This document shows positions 41,584 to 50,527 of a DNA stretch of 64,000 nucleotides, in pieces (the stretch's first letter is position 1; every line of letters starts with the position of its first letter). This DNA comes from Variovorax sp037204085 (lineage in GTDB: Bacteria > Pseudomonadota > Gammaproteobacteria > Burkholderiales > Burkholderiaceae_C), in the NCBI RefSeq assembly GCF_037204085.1, contig NZ_JBBCBW010000005.1, positions 1 to 64,000 of the forward strand, written 5' to 3'. The notes under the pieces are model-generated. The model did no database searches. It was given only the letters and a program-made list of their open reading frames with translations, and was not told where the DNA came from. Made by a program: the position numbers and the translations under genes.

Positions 41584-43304
41584 AGAAATCCTCGTTCTTC
41601 GAGCGCAGCGAACTGGCGCACGCACTTTGGGGATTGCGAAGGGAATTTCTCTGGGTCGGATCGTTGAGCTTCCTGGCCAACCTGCTCATGCTTGCGCCCA
41701 CCCTCTACATGCTGCAGATATTCGACCGCGTGCTGGCCAGTCAGAGCGAACTGACGCTGCTGGCGGTTTCCCTGGTCACGCTGCTCCTCTTCGTGGCGCT
41801 GGCCTTGTCGGAGTGGCTGCGCTCGCGCCTGCTGGTGCGGGCCAGCCTGCGCTTCGACCGGCAGCTGAGCACCCGCGTGTTCCACGGCAGCTTCCGGGCG
41901 TGCCTGGGCCAGTCGGGAGCCCTGAGGTTCCGGCCCTTTGCGGACCTCAACCACATCCGCCAATTTTTTACCGGCCCCGGCGTGTTTGCGCTTTTCGATG
42001 CGCCCTGGACGCCGATCTACATCGCGGTGATCTTCTTTCTTCATCCATGGCTTGGCGCGCTGGCACTGGCCTTCGCGCTGGTACAGGCTGCGTTGGCGTG
42101 GTTCGGGCAGAGGCGCACCGCCGCGCCGTCGGAAGAAGTGCTCAAGGCCGCGGGCGAGACGATGAGCGACGTGCAGGGCAAGCTGCGCAATGTCGAGGTG
42201 CTCGAATCCATGGGCATGGTCGCCAACCTGCAAGAGCGCTGGAATCGCCAGCAAGCGGCCTGCATGCACAAGGGCGCCTTGGCGCAGGGCGCCATCAGCC
42301 GCATTGCCGCCTGGAGCAAGTTCATGCGCTACAGCCAGCAGTCGCTCGCATTGGGAGCGGGCGCGCTGCTGGTCATCGAAGGCCAGTTGTCGCCGGGCGC
42401 AATGGTGGCGGCCAGCGTGCTGATGAGTCGTGCCCTTGTGCCCATCGACCAGTTGGTTGGCGCATGGCGCGGCTTTGCCACCTCCCGCAACGCTTTCCGG
42501 CGGCTCGAAAAGCTGTTGGCCGACTTTCCCGGGCAGGCGCATGTTCCCTCACGGGCGGCGCCCACCGGCGCCATCAGCTTGCAAGGCGTCTCGGCTGGCG
42601 CATCGGGTCGCGAGGCGCTCATCCTCAAGAATATTTCCTTCGCCGTGCCCGCGGGAACCGTGGTCGCGGTGCTCGGGCCTTCGGGGTCGGGCAAGTCCAC
42701 GCTGGCGAAGCTCATGGTCGGAATCTGGAGCGCATCCGCAGGCGCGGTGCTGCTCGATGGCGCCCCGATCCGCAGCTGGAACCGCCTGGAGCTGGGGCCG
42801 CATCTCGGCTACCTGCCGCAGGACGTCGAATTGTTCGGGGGCTCGATTGCAGAGAACATCGCGCGGCTCGGCGAGGTCGACTCGCGCAAGGTCATCGAGG
42901 CGGCAAGCAGCGCCGGCATGCACGAGACGATCCTGCGCTTTCCCAAAGGCTATGACACCCTCATCGGAGACGCGGGCCACCTGCTTTCCGGCGGACTGAG
43001 GCAGCGCATCGGGCTGGCCCGTGCGATCTACGGAAACCCGTCGCTCATCGTGCTGGACGAGCCGAACGCCAACCTTGACGACGCCGGGGAAGCGGCGCTG
43101 CTGTGCGCCATACGGCAGCTGAAGGCCAGGGGAAAAACGGTGTTCCTGATCACGCACCGCCAGGGCGCGGTTGCAGTGGCCGACCGCCTCATGGTCCTGG
43201 CCAATGGCGAACTGACCGCCGACGGACCGCGCGAGGCCGTGCTCGCATCTTTTCGCCGGCCGCAGCCTGCCGTGCGAACGGCGGCGCTGGTGCAGCCCGC
43301 TTGA
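41580..43304 (+). CDS. Type I secretion ABC transporter (permease/ATPase), second of two
   Basis: A 574-aa PrtD-type exporter with membrane segments (SFLANLLMLAPTLYMLQIFDRVLAS) and an ATPase with Walker A GPSGSGKST, a signature that reads LSGGLRQRIGLARAIYG (Gln of LSGGQ replaced by Leu) and Walker B LIVLDEPNANLDD. It overlaps the first ABC gene by 4 bp. Two different half-transporters translated in series suggest a heterodimeric exporter, whereas most type I systems use one homodimeric ABC protein. Confidence 0.92.
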   Translation: MKKSSFFERSELAHALWGLRREFLWVGSLSFLANLLMLAPTLYMLQIFDRVLASQSELTLLAVSLVTLLLFVALALSEWLRSRLLVRASLRFDRQLSTRVFHGSFRACLGQSGALRFRPFADLNHIRQFFTGPGVFALFDAPWTPIYIAVIFFLHPWLGALALAFALVQAALAWFGQRRTAAPSEEVLKAAGETMSDVQGKLRNVEVLESMGMVANLQERWNRQQAACMHKGALAQGAISRIAAWSKFMRYSQQSLALGAGALLVIEGQLSPGAMVAASVLMSRALVPIDQLVGAWRGFATSRNAFRRLEKLLADFPGQAHVPSRAAPTGAISLQGVSAGASGREALILKNISFAVPAGTVVAVLGPSGSGKSTLAKLMVGIWSASAGAVLLDGAPIRSWNRLELGPHLGYLPQDVELFGGSIAENIARLGEVDSRKVIEAASSAGMHETILRFPKGYDTLIGDAGHLLSGGLRQRIGLARAIYGNPSLIVLDEPNANLDDAGEAALLCAIRQLKARGKTVFLITHRQGAVAVADRLMVLANGELTADGPREAVLASFRRPQPAVRTAALVQPA

Positions 43305-43344
43305 GCCGGTGCACCCGTCATCGATCCCTCTCCAGGAGCTTCAA

Positions 43345-44718
43345 ATGGCCAAACCGAATCTTCTCAGGGACGTCAAATCCAACCCCCCGCCCGCCGACGA
43401 TGCCGATCGCTTGCAGGACGACGCAGACGGACTCGGCACCGGGCTCGGGCGGGCAGGGCGCATTGGTGCATGGGCGTTGGCCGCCGGCTTCGGCGGCTTT
43501 GTGCTGTGGGCCGCGTTTGCGCCACTCGATGAGGGCGTGCCGAGCCAGGGGCAGGTTGCCATCGACACCAAGCGCAAGGCCGTGCAGCACCAGATCGGCG
43601 GCATCCTCAAGGAGGTGCGGGTCGGCGAGGGCGACCAGGTGCAGGAAGGGCAGCTGCTGTTCAAGCTCGACGATGCCGCGGCCAGGGCGAGCTTCGAAAC
43701 CGTGCGGCAGCGCTACCTGGGCTTTCGCGCCATACAGGGTCGCTTGCTGGCCGAACAGGCGGGCCACACCACCATCGAGTTTCATCCGGACCTGCAGGCG
43801 GCCGCCGCGGACCCACTGATTCGGCAGCAGATGTTCAACCAGGAGCAGTTGCTCAAGTCGCGCCGCGCTGCCTTGCGCGCCGATCTGCAGTCGATTGAAG
43901 AAAACATCCAGGGGCAGCAGGAGCTGTCCCAGGCCTACGCGAGCATGCTGGGCAGCCGCCGGACCCAGCTTTCGCTGCTCAACGAGGAACTGGTCCAGAC
44001 CCGCAGGATGGTGGCTGAAGGGTATGTTCCGCGCAACCGCCAGCTGGAGATGGAGCGCCAGGCCGCGGAATCGAGCACCCATGTTGCCGAGCTCATCGGC
44101 AACATGGGCCGGGCCCGGCGCTCGGTTGCGGAGCTTCGCCAGCGCGCCATTGCAAGGCAGCAGGAATATCACAAGGAAGTGGAAACCCAGCAGGCCGAGG
44201 TCAGCCGCGAGGTGCTCGGCGATTTCGAGAAGTTCGTCGCGTTGCGCGATGAACTGGGCCGAACGGAGATTCGCTCGCCCGCTTCAGGCCAGGTGGTGGC
44301 GCTGGTGGCGCAAACCGTGGGTGGCGTGGTCGCGCCGGGGCAGAAGCTGATGGACGTGGTGCCCGCCAACGAGCCCTTGCTGCTCGAGACCAGGGTGCCG
44401 CCTCATTTGATCGACCGCGTTCGCGCCGGCATACCGGTGGACGTGCGCTTCTCGAGCTTTGCCCATTCGCCCCAGCTCGTGGTGCAGGGCAAGCTGGTTT
44501 CGGTCTCGGGCGACCTGCTGACCGACCCGCAGTCCAACACGAGCTACTACCTTGCGCGCGTGGCGGTAACGCAGGAAGGCCTGAAGAAGCTCGGCAAGCG
44601 GTCGCTGCAGCCGGGCATGCCGGTCGAAGTCGTCTTCAAGACCGGGGAGCGCTCGCTGCTCGTCTATCTCTTGCATCCGCTCACCAAGCGCATCGCGGCC
44701 TCGATGACGGAAGAATGA
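43345..44718 (+). CDS. HlyD-family membrane fusion protein of type I secretion
   Basis: A 457-aa periplasmic adaptor: a single N-terminal membrane helix (GAWALAAGFGGFVLWAAFA), a first lipoyl half (VAIDTKRKAVQHQIGGILKEVRVGEGDQV), a long helical hairpin (~100-280), the second lipoyl half (IRSPASGQVVALVAQTVGGVVAPGQKLMDVVP) and the C-terminal beta-barrel ending in LVYLLHPLTKRIAASMTEE. It links the ABC exporter to TolC. MAKPNLL follows AGGAG; its stop overlaps the tolC-type gene. Confidence 0.93.
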   Translation: MAKPNLLRDVKSNPPPADDADRLQDDADGLGTGLGRAGRIGAWALAAGFGGFVLWAAFAPLDEGVPSQGQVAIDTKRKAVQHQIGGILKEVRVGEGDQVQEGQLLFKLDDAAARASFETVRQRYLGFRAIQGRLLAEQAGHTTIEFHPDLQAAAADPLIRQQMFNQEQLLKSRRAALRADLQSIEENIQGQQELSQAYASMLGSRRTQLSLLNEELVQTRRMVAEGYVPRNRQLEMERQAAESSTHVAELIGNMGRARRSVAELRQRAIARQQEYHKEVETQQAEVSREVLGDFEKFVALRDELGRTEIRSPASGQVVALVAQTVGGVVAPGQKLMDVVPANEPLLLETRVPPHLIDRVRAGIPVDVRFSSFAHSPQLVVQGKLVSVSGDLLTDPQSNTSYYLARVAVTQEGLKKLGKRSLQPGMPVEVVFKTGERSLLVYLLHPLTKRIAASMTEE

Positions 44719-46052
44719 TGGGCAAGAAGAAAAACCTGCTGGCGTTGGCTGCCTACGGCCTTCTCTCGGGCCAGGCGTGGTCGTTCGACCTTTCGCAGGC
44801 CTACTCAGAAGCGCTGGAGCAGGACTCGACCATCCGCGGAGTGCGGGCGGCCACGGACGCCCGGCGCGAGCGCTTGCCGCAGGCCCGTGCGCTGCTGCTG
44901 CCCAACTTGTCGGCAAGCATCTCGCGCTACAGAAATTCGCTGGAGCGAACTTCACCCGATTCGTCCGGGCAACCCGTCACGTCCGACCTGCGCTACACGA
45001 GCCGCAGCGAGGTGCTGAGCTTGCGCCAGCCCATCTTCCGGCTGGTCCAGATGGCCGACTACCGGCAGGCGGCAGCACAGGTGGAAGATGCCGAGGCCGT
45101 TCTCGAGCGCGAAACGCAGAACGTCGGCGTGCGCGTGAGCGGCGCCTATTTCGAGGCGCTGCTGGCCGAAGAGCATCTTGCATTGGTGCTGGCGCAGAAG
45201 ACGGCCTACACCACGCAGTTCGACGCTGCGCAGAAGCGGCTCGGCGCAGGTTTTGGCATGCGTACCGACGTCGACGAGGCGCGTGCGGCGCTGGACCTGA
45301 ACGTGGCGCAGGAACTCGAGGCGCGCCAGAGCCTGGACTTCACGCGCAGGCAACTCCAGAGCCTGGTCAACCGGCCGATCGACAGGCTCGCGCCGCTGGA
45401 CCCGTCCCGGATGCAGCTTGCGCGCCCGGTGCCCGATCGGCTGGAAGACTGGGTCGAGCGGGCCGAAGCCAACAGCCCGGAGCTTCAATCGCTTGCAGCG
45501 CAGGTGGAGGCGGCCAAGTACGAGCTGGAGAAGGCCCAGGCCGGCCACTATCCGACGCTGGACGCCGTCGTGCAGCTGTCCCGCAGCGACAGCGACACGG
45601 TCACCAGCGTCAAGACGCGCTACACCAACCGGTCGATCGGCCTGCAGCTCAGCATTCCTCTTTATTCTGGCGGCTACGTGAGCTCGACCGTGAGGCAGGC
45701 GCTTGCCGGACAGGAGCGCGCGCAAGAAGCGCTCGAAGCCACGCGCCGCGACCTGGGTGTGCGGCTGCACCGGGAGTTTCGCGGCGTGACGGAGGGCGTG
45801 CTGCGTGTCAGGGCGCTCGAACAGGCGGTGCGTTCGGCGGAGCAGGTGGTCATTTCGAACAGCCGCTCGTTCGATGCCGGCAGCCGCACCTTGCCCGACG
45901 TGTTGAATGCCGAGCAGCAGAAGGTCTCCGCCCAGCGCGACCTGGCGCAGGCCCGCTTCATCTACCTGATGTCGCGCATACGCCTGCAGGCGCTCGCGGG
46001 CGGTGCGAGGGCCGAAGTCATCGACGAGGTCAACGGCTGGCTTGTGCGCTGA
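44715..46052 (+). CDS. TolC-family outer-membrane channel of type I secretion
   Basis: A 445-aa exported protein with a short signal peptide (NLLALAAYGLLSGQAWS) followed by DLSQAYSEALEQDSTIRG. It has the duplicated TolC helical layout (QARALLLPNLSASISRYRNS; AGHYPTLDAVVQLSRSDSD) and LNAEQQKVSAQRDLAQARFIYLMSRIRLQALAG near the end. It completes the exporter with the two ABC proteins and HlyD. It is convergent with the Lrp-family gene (10-bp gap). Confidence 0.92.
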   Translation: MMGKKKNLLALAAYGLLSGQAWSFDLSQAYSEALEQDSTIRGVRAATDARRERLPQARALLLPNLSASISRYRNSLERTSPDSSGQPVTSDLRYTSRSEVLSLRQPIFRLVQMADYRQAAAQVEDAEAVLERETQNVGVRVSGAYFEALLAEEHLALVLAQKTAYTTQFDAAQKRLGAGFGMRTDVDEARAALDLNVAQELEARQSLDFTRRQLQSLVNRPIDRLAPLDPSRMQLARPVPDRLEDWVERAEANSPELQSLAAQVEAAKYELEKAQAGHYPTLDAVVQLSRSDSDTVTSVKTRYTNRSIGLQLSIPLYSGGYVSSTVRQALAGQERAQEALEATRRDLGVRLHREFRGVTEGVLRVRALEQAVRSAEQVVISNSRSFDAGSRTLPDVLNAEQQKVSAQRDLAQARFIYLMSRIRLQALAGGARAEVIDEVNGWLVR

Positions 46053-46062
46053 CCGGATTGCG

Positions 46063-46557
46063 TCAGATCACGGGCACGCTGGCTTCCTTGAGCACGCGCA
46101 GCACGAAGTGCGACTTGCTGTGGCGTATGCCCGGAATCTTGTAGAGCTTTTCGCGCAGCAGCCGCTCGTAGTCGCGCGTGTCGCGCACCGCGATGCGGAT
46201 GTAGTAGTCGTAGTCGCCCGACACCAGGTAAGCCTCCTGGATCTCGGGAATCGTGGCGAGCGTGCGGCCGAAGTCGTACAGGGTTTCGTCGGTGTGGCTC
46301 TCGAGCGTGACCTGCACGATGACCGAGTCGTGATAGCCGAGCTTGGCCGGATCGACGTCGATGGTGTAGCGCTTGATCACGCCCGTGGCCTCGAGCTTCT
46401 TGATGCGCGTCCAGCAACTGGTGGGCGACAGGCCGACCTCGTTGCCGATTTCTTGCAGTGTCTTGCGGGAGTCGAGCAGCAGCACGCGCAGGATCGCCAG
46501 ATCGGTCTTGTCGAAAGATCCTTCTTCGTTATTGCCTGTTTGACGATTGATTTTCAT
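46063..46557 (-). CDS. Lrp/AsnC-family transcriptional regulator
   Basis: A 164-aa regulator: N-terminal HTH (KTDLAILRVLLLDSRKTLQEIGNEVGLSPTSCWTRIKKLE) and C-terminal RAM/ligand domain (IQEAYLVSGDYDYYIRIAVRDTRDYERLL). Starts at ATG 46557 (MKINRQTG); the frame continues to a TTG upstream. It is divergent from an acetolactate synthase gene, so an amino-acid effector, perhaps a branched-chain one, is plausible. Confidence 0.9.
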   Translation of the reverse strand: MKINRQTGNNEEGSFDKTDLAILRVLLLDSRKTLQEIGNEVGLSPTSCWTRIKKLEATGVIKRYTIDVDPAKLGYHDSVIVQVTLESHTDETLYDFGRTLATIPEIQEAYLVSGDYDYYIRIAVRDTRDYERLLREKLYKIPGIRHSKSHFVLRVLKEASVPVI

Positions 46558-46584
46558 GAATTGAGTCAAATGAGCCAAAAGAAA

Positions 46585-46601
46585 GATGCAAATTCTGCAT
46601 C
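46585..46601. promoter_or_regulatory. Candidate Lrp-family operator before the acetolactate synthase gene
   Basis: GATGCA (46585-46590), AATTC, TGCATC (46596-46601): a perfect 6-bp inverted repeat with an AT-rich centre in the 65-bp gap between the divergent Lrp-family and acetolactate synthase genes, 21 bp before the synthase ATG. Confidence 0.45.
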
Positions 46602-46622
46602 AAAGCCGGAAGAATCGACGGC

Positions 46623-48404
46623 ATGCGACTGCTCGATCTTCCTCCCGCTTCTTCTCCACCCGTGCAGCCGGTGCCTGTGCTCCGCTTGCGCAACGGGGCC
46701 GAGGCGCTGCTCGACACCTTGGTGGAGTGCGGCGTAGACACGCTTTTCGGCTATCCCGGCGGCGCCGCGCTGCCGCTTTACGACGCCCTTCATGGCGAGC
46801 CGCGGCTGCGCCATGTACTGGTGCGGCACGAGCAGGCGGCGGTGCATGCGGCTGAAGGCTATGCGCGCACCACGGGGCGGGTGGGCGTGGTGCTCGTCAC
46901 TTCGGGGCCTGGCGTGGGCAACACCATCAGCGGCCTGCTCGACGCCATCAGCGATTCGGTTCCGCTGCTGTGCATCAGCGGCCAGGTGGCAACCGGGGTG
47001 ATCGGCACGCAGGCTTTCCAGGAGAGCGATGCGCTCGGCATGTCCCGCCCGGTGACCAAGTGGAACCAGCAGGTGCGCGAGCCTGACGCTGTGCCGGCGC
47101 TGGTGCGGCGCGCACTAGAAATCGCTGCATCGGGGCGGCCGGGGCCGGTGCTGCTCGACGTACCCAAGGACGTTCAGCTTGCGCGGCTGGGCCATGGCGC
47201 CGCACCCGCGCCGATGCGCGCATTGCGCACGGGGAGGGCGGCGCTGCCGCCGCGCGCCATGCTGCAGCGCGCGGCCGACCTGATTTCAACTGCGCGTCGG
47301 CCGGTGCTCTATGGCGGCGGCGGGCTGATCAACTCGGGCCCTGCCGCGTGCGAGGCCTTTGCACAGCTGGTGCACCGGCTGCACGCACCTTGCACGCTCA
47401 CGCTCATGGGGCTCGGCGCCTTTCCTGCATCGGACCGCAAGTTCATCGGCATGCTGGGCATGCACGGCACGCTGGAGGCCAATCTTGCAATGCATGAGGC
47501 CGACCTGGTGGTGTGCGTAGGTGCGCGCTTCGACGACCGCGTCACCGGCAAGCTCGACGAGTTCTGCCCGCATGCGCGCAAGATCCATATCGACATCGAC
47601 CCGGGCAGCATCAACAAGGTGGTGAAGGTCGACGTGCCGATGGTGGGCGATTGCGGCGCCATCGTCGATGCCTTGCTCGCGCTGCTGCCGGCCGAGAGCT
47701 TTGCGCCTGAGCGGCTCGCGCCGTGGTGGCAACGCATCGAGCGCTGGCGTGCGGAAGATTGCCTTGGCTTCGAGCCGCGCGGCGATGCAATCTTGCCGCA
47801 GCAGCTGATGGCGTCGCTGCAGCAAGCCATTGGCGGGCGCGATGCCATCGTGTCGACCGACGTGGGCCAGCACCAGATGTGGGCTGCGCAATATCTGCGC
47901 TTCGAGCAGCCGCGGCGCTGGCTGACTTCGGGCGGTGCCGGCACCATGGGCTACGGACTGCCGGCGGCCATCGGCGCGCAGGTGGCGCACCCGGAGGCAT
48001 TGGTCGTTTGCGTGAGCGGCGATGCGTCGGTGCTCATGAACATCCAGGAGCTTTCAACGGCCGTGCAGCACCGCACGCCGGTAAAGCTGGTTCTTTGCAA
48101 CAACGGCTACATGGGCATGGTGCGCCAGTGGCAGGAGCTCAACCATGGCAACCGGCTGAGCCACAGCTGGAACGAGGCGCTGCCCGACTTCGTGGCTCTG
48201 GCCAAGGCCTTCGGCTGGGGCGCACGGCGGGTGTCGGACCCCGCCGAGCTCCAGGCAGCCCTGGCTGAATGCCTTCAGAGCGACGGTCCGTTCTTTCTCG
48301 ACGTGCAGGTCGCGCCGCAGGAGAACTGCTTTCCGATGATGCCGGCGGGGCACGGGCATCACCGCGTCATGCTGGGAAAAGACCGCTGGTTCGAGGAGCG
48401 CTGA
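46623..48404 (+). CDS. Acetolactate synthase, large (catalytic) subunit, orphan copy
   Basis: A 593-aa thiamine-diphosphate enzyme that condenses pyruvate to acetolactate (or with 2-ketobutyrate). It shows LFGYPGGAALPLYDAL, the cofactor Glu70 in VRHEQAAVHAAEGYAR, FQESDALGMSRPVTKWNQQV, the FAD region LGMHGTLEANLAMHEADLVVCVGARFDDRVTGK, and the metal site GDASVLMNIQELSTAV...NNGYMGMVRQW. It is of the biosynthetic (anabolic) type. No ilvN small subunit or ilvC follows, so it is probably a second copy controlled by the divergent Lrp-family regulator. Confidence 0.88.
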   Translation: MRLLDLPPASSPPVQPVPVLRLRNGAEALLDTLVECGVDTLFGYPGGAALPLYDALHGEPRLRHVLVRHEQAAVHAAEGYARTTGRVGVVLVTSGPGVGNTISGLLDAISDSVPLLCISGQVATGVIGTQAFQESDALGMSRPVTKWNQQVREPDAVPALVRRALEIAASGRPGPVLLDVPKDVQLARLGHGAAPAPMRALRTGRAALPPRAMLQRAADLISTARRPVLYGGGGLINSGPAACEAFAQLVHRLHAPCTLTLMGLGAFPASDRKFIGMLGMHGTLEANLAMHEADLVVCVGARFDDRVTGKLDEFCPHARKIHIDIDPGSINKVVKVDVPMVGDCGAIVDALLALLPAESFAPERLAPWWQRIERWRAEDCLGFEPRGDAILPQQLMASLQQAIGGRDAIVSTDVGQHQMWAAQYLRFEQPRRWLTSGGAGTMGYGLPAAIGAQVAHPEALVVCVSGDASVLMNIQELSTAVQHRTPVKLVLCNNGYMGMVRQWQELNHGNRLSHSWNEALPDFVALAKAFGWGARRVSDPAELQAALAECLQSDGPFFLDVQVAPQENCFPMMPAGHGHHRVMLGKDRWFEER

Positions 48405-48460
48405 GCGGCCTTGATGCACGAGATGCGCGCGGTGGTCGCCCGGTCTGCAGACCTCCGTCT

Positions 48461-50236
48461 TCAGGAGTGGCCGTCCACGCGCATCTGAAAGAGGAAGTAG
48501 GGCGGTATGCACGCGCCCCGGCCTTCGGGCTGGCCTTCTGCCTGCGCGCAAATGAAGTCGTCGCGGCAGGGTTGCTGCGCCGAGCAGCTGCGCAGGTTTC
48601 CGGGCCGCGTGTGCTTGCTCAGGCATTCCCCAAATGGTTTGTTCGCAGCCAGGCACTGGTTGAAGTCGCTGAGGATGGCGATGCCGCCGCAGGTGCCGTT
48701 CTTGTCAAGCGGGTCGCACGGACCGGAGCACATGCCACCCGGAAAACCGACCGAGGTTTTCTCGCAGACGGAAAGGGCGCCTTCGCAGGCGATGCGCGGC
48801 AGTTTCTCTGCGCGATCGAGCCTGGGGTTGGCAGACTGCGTGATGCGGGTGGGCTCGCAGCTTGCGCCGACAGTGGCCTTTTCCGCCACGCCATTGCCGT
48901 CGTGCAGCTCGGCCAGCGGACGGAACGGGTCGGGCTGCGGTGTCGAAAGCGCGGCATGCACATAGCGGCCCCGCCGCGAAAGTTCGTCCTGCAGGTGCGG
49001 CGATTGCGGCAGCGCGAGCGCATTGCCCGTGGTGAAGGTGCGCGATGCGCCGCGCCGGTCGACGCCCAGCAAATGAAAGCCCGCAACCGCGCGGCTCTGG
49101 TGGCAGCCCGCGCAGCTCAGGTCGTCGAGCCGGCGCAGCACCGCCTGCGGCGATTGGAGCGTGCGGCTGCCGGGCACGGCCTGCCACTCGCTTGCTGAAA
49201 AGACCTGGGCAAACGGGCGGTTTGCCAGCCGCTCCAGACCGCGCGGTGCGACCGAGACCGCTTCGGTTGCCAGAAACTTCTCGGGCAGTTGCAGCGTGGC
49301 CTCGTCCAGAGCGCGCATGTTCGCGGGCTGCTGCAGCCACTGCCGAAGCTCGTTGCGCAGCGGAGCGTTGGCCTTGAGCCGTGCGACGTCGGGCGTGTTC
49401 TCCAGCGGCGCTACGTTGAAGCGCCGCGCGGCTGCGTTCCAGCGGAAGGCGCGCAGCATGTATTCCGCGTGGCCACCCAGGTCGGGCCGCACCGCGGAGG
49501 GCCAGCGCACGCTCTGCAAATTGGTGGTGATCTGCGCAATGCGCGCCGGTGCCAGGCGCTGCGGCGCCAGCGGGCCGTCGGGCGATACCAGCCAACGGCC
49601 CAGCGCTTCGTCCGTCATCGATGGCTCTGGCGGTTGCCAGCGCCGCGCAGTGGCGGCGCAGCTGCCGTTTGCATCGGGCGCATCGCCACGCAGTTCGATG
49701 TTGACGGTCATCGGCAGGCGGGACTGCATTGCCGGTGTGCGGTAGGCCAGCCGGTACACCAGCCGTGTTTCGCCGCAGGCGCCGTTCTGGAATGGCCGGC
49801 GGTCCATGCGGTTGGCTACGCCCACGAGCTCGAAAAACGCATCGGGGCTTGCGAGCCAGCGCGCGTCGAACAGCCGGTGCGGATAGCGGGAGATGCCGAC
49901 ACCGGCCTGCCTGTCGCTGCGCTGGATGCGGGCAAGGCTTTCGCTCAGCGGAAGGGCGACGGATTGCCAGGCCGGCGAGCGCATCAGCAACTGATTGGTG
50001 GCGATACCGTCGGGTGATGAGGACGCCTCTGCGAACCAGCGGCCAAAGCCTGCTCCCGATTTTTCGGCCAGTTGCAAGGCGGCCGGAGAAGTGACGAGAA
50101 GCAGCGGCCGCTCGGCCGCGTGCGCCGCAGCGGCGGGGGCCAAGGCGAGGGAGGCAAGGAGCGCCAGGGTCGGGAGGCCGGCGGGCAGGCTCTGTGTGAG
50201 GAGGGGCACGCGGCCGATTGTGCCGCGCCGTTTCAT
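48461..50236 (-). CDS. Exported protein with one CxxCH motif and Cys-rich C-terminus
   Basis: A 591-aa protein with a signal peptide (PTLALLASLALAPAAAAHA). Most of it is unfamiliar. Residues 375-379 are CAGCH in RRLDDLSCAGCHQSRAVAGFHLLG, the covalent haem-binding motif of c-type cytochromes. The last ~120 residues contain about a dozen Cys in a disulfide-like spacing (CSGPCDPLDKNGTCGG, NQCLAANKPFGECLS, RSCSAQQPCRDDFICAQ), ending at a hydrophobic IPPYFLFQMRVD segment. A secreted or periplasmic redox role is possible, but no family is recognised. Confidence 0.8.
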   Translation of the reverse strand: MKRRGTIGRVPLLTQSLPAGLPTLALLASLALAPAAAAHAAERPLLLVTSPAALQLAEKSGAGFGRWFAEASSSPDGIATNQLLMRSPAWQSVALPLSESLARIQRSDRQAGVGISRYPHRLFDARWLASPDAFFELVGVANRMDRRPFQNGACGETRLVYRLAYRTPAMQSRLPMTVNIELRGDAPDANGSCAATARRWQPPEPSMTDEALGRWLVSPDGPLAPQRLAPARIAQITTNLQSVRWPSAVRPDLGGHAEYMLRAFRWNAAARRFNVAPLENTPDVARLKANAPLRNELRQWLQQPANMRALDEATLQLPEKFLATEAVSVAPRGLERLANRPFAQVFSASEWQAVPGSRTLQSPQAVLRRLDDLSCAGCHQSRAVAGFHLLGVDRRGASRTFTTGNALALPQSPHLQDELSRRGRYVHAALSTPQPDPFRPLAELHDGNGVAEKATVGASCEPTRITQSANPRLDRAEKLPRIACEGALSVCEKTSVGFPGGMCSGPCDPLDKNGTCGGIAILSDFNQCLAANKPFGECLSKHTRPGNLRSCSAQQPCRDDFICAQAEGQPEGRGACIPPYFLFQMRVDGHS

Positions 50237-50312
50237 GGGGAAATCCCGCTCTGGGTGATTGCACCGACGTTGCGGCGCAAACGAACAGCTTTGTCGTTTC
50301 CTAACCGCCTTT

Positions 50313-50380
50313 TTGCGGACTTAGTTTGCGTTTTTTGGGGGCTCATCGAAGCGTGCGTAATCTTGCGGACATATGGTGCG
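50313..50380. repeat. Two direct repeats upstream of the OmpR-like regulator
   Basis: TTGCGGACTTA at 50313-50323 and TTGCGGACATA at 50363-50373 begin exactly 50 bp apart, and both are followed by TGCG after three bases. They lie in the 291-bp gap (50237-50527) between a divergent exported-protein gene and the regulator. Possible activator or repressor sites. No gene is seen in the gap. Confidence 0.4.
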
Positions 50381-50527
50381 CAATTTAAGGGGACTCAAAC
50401 TATTGGTTTCTTTAGATTCTGCGGTCATGTCGGAATTCGTTAACGCATGCGAACAGTCCTCTGGATCGCGATGCACTCCGACCCAACTGCTTCCTGTGCA
50501 GGAAGCGATTGACCGCGAGAACCCATT

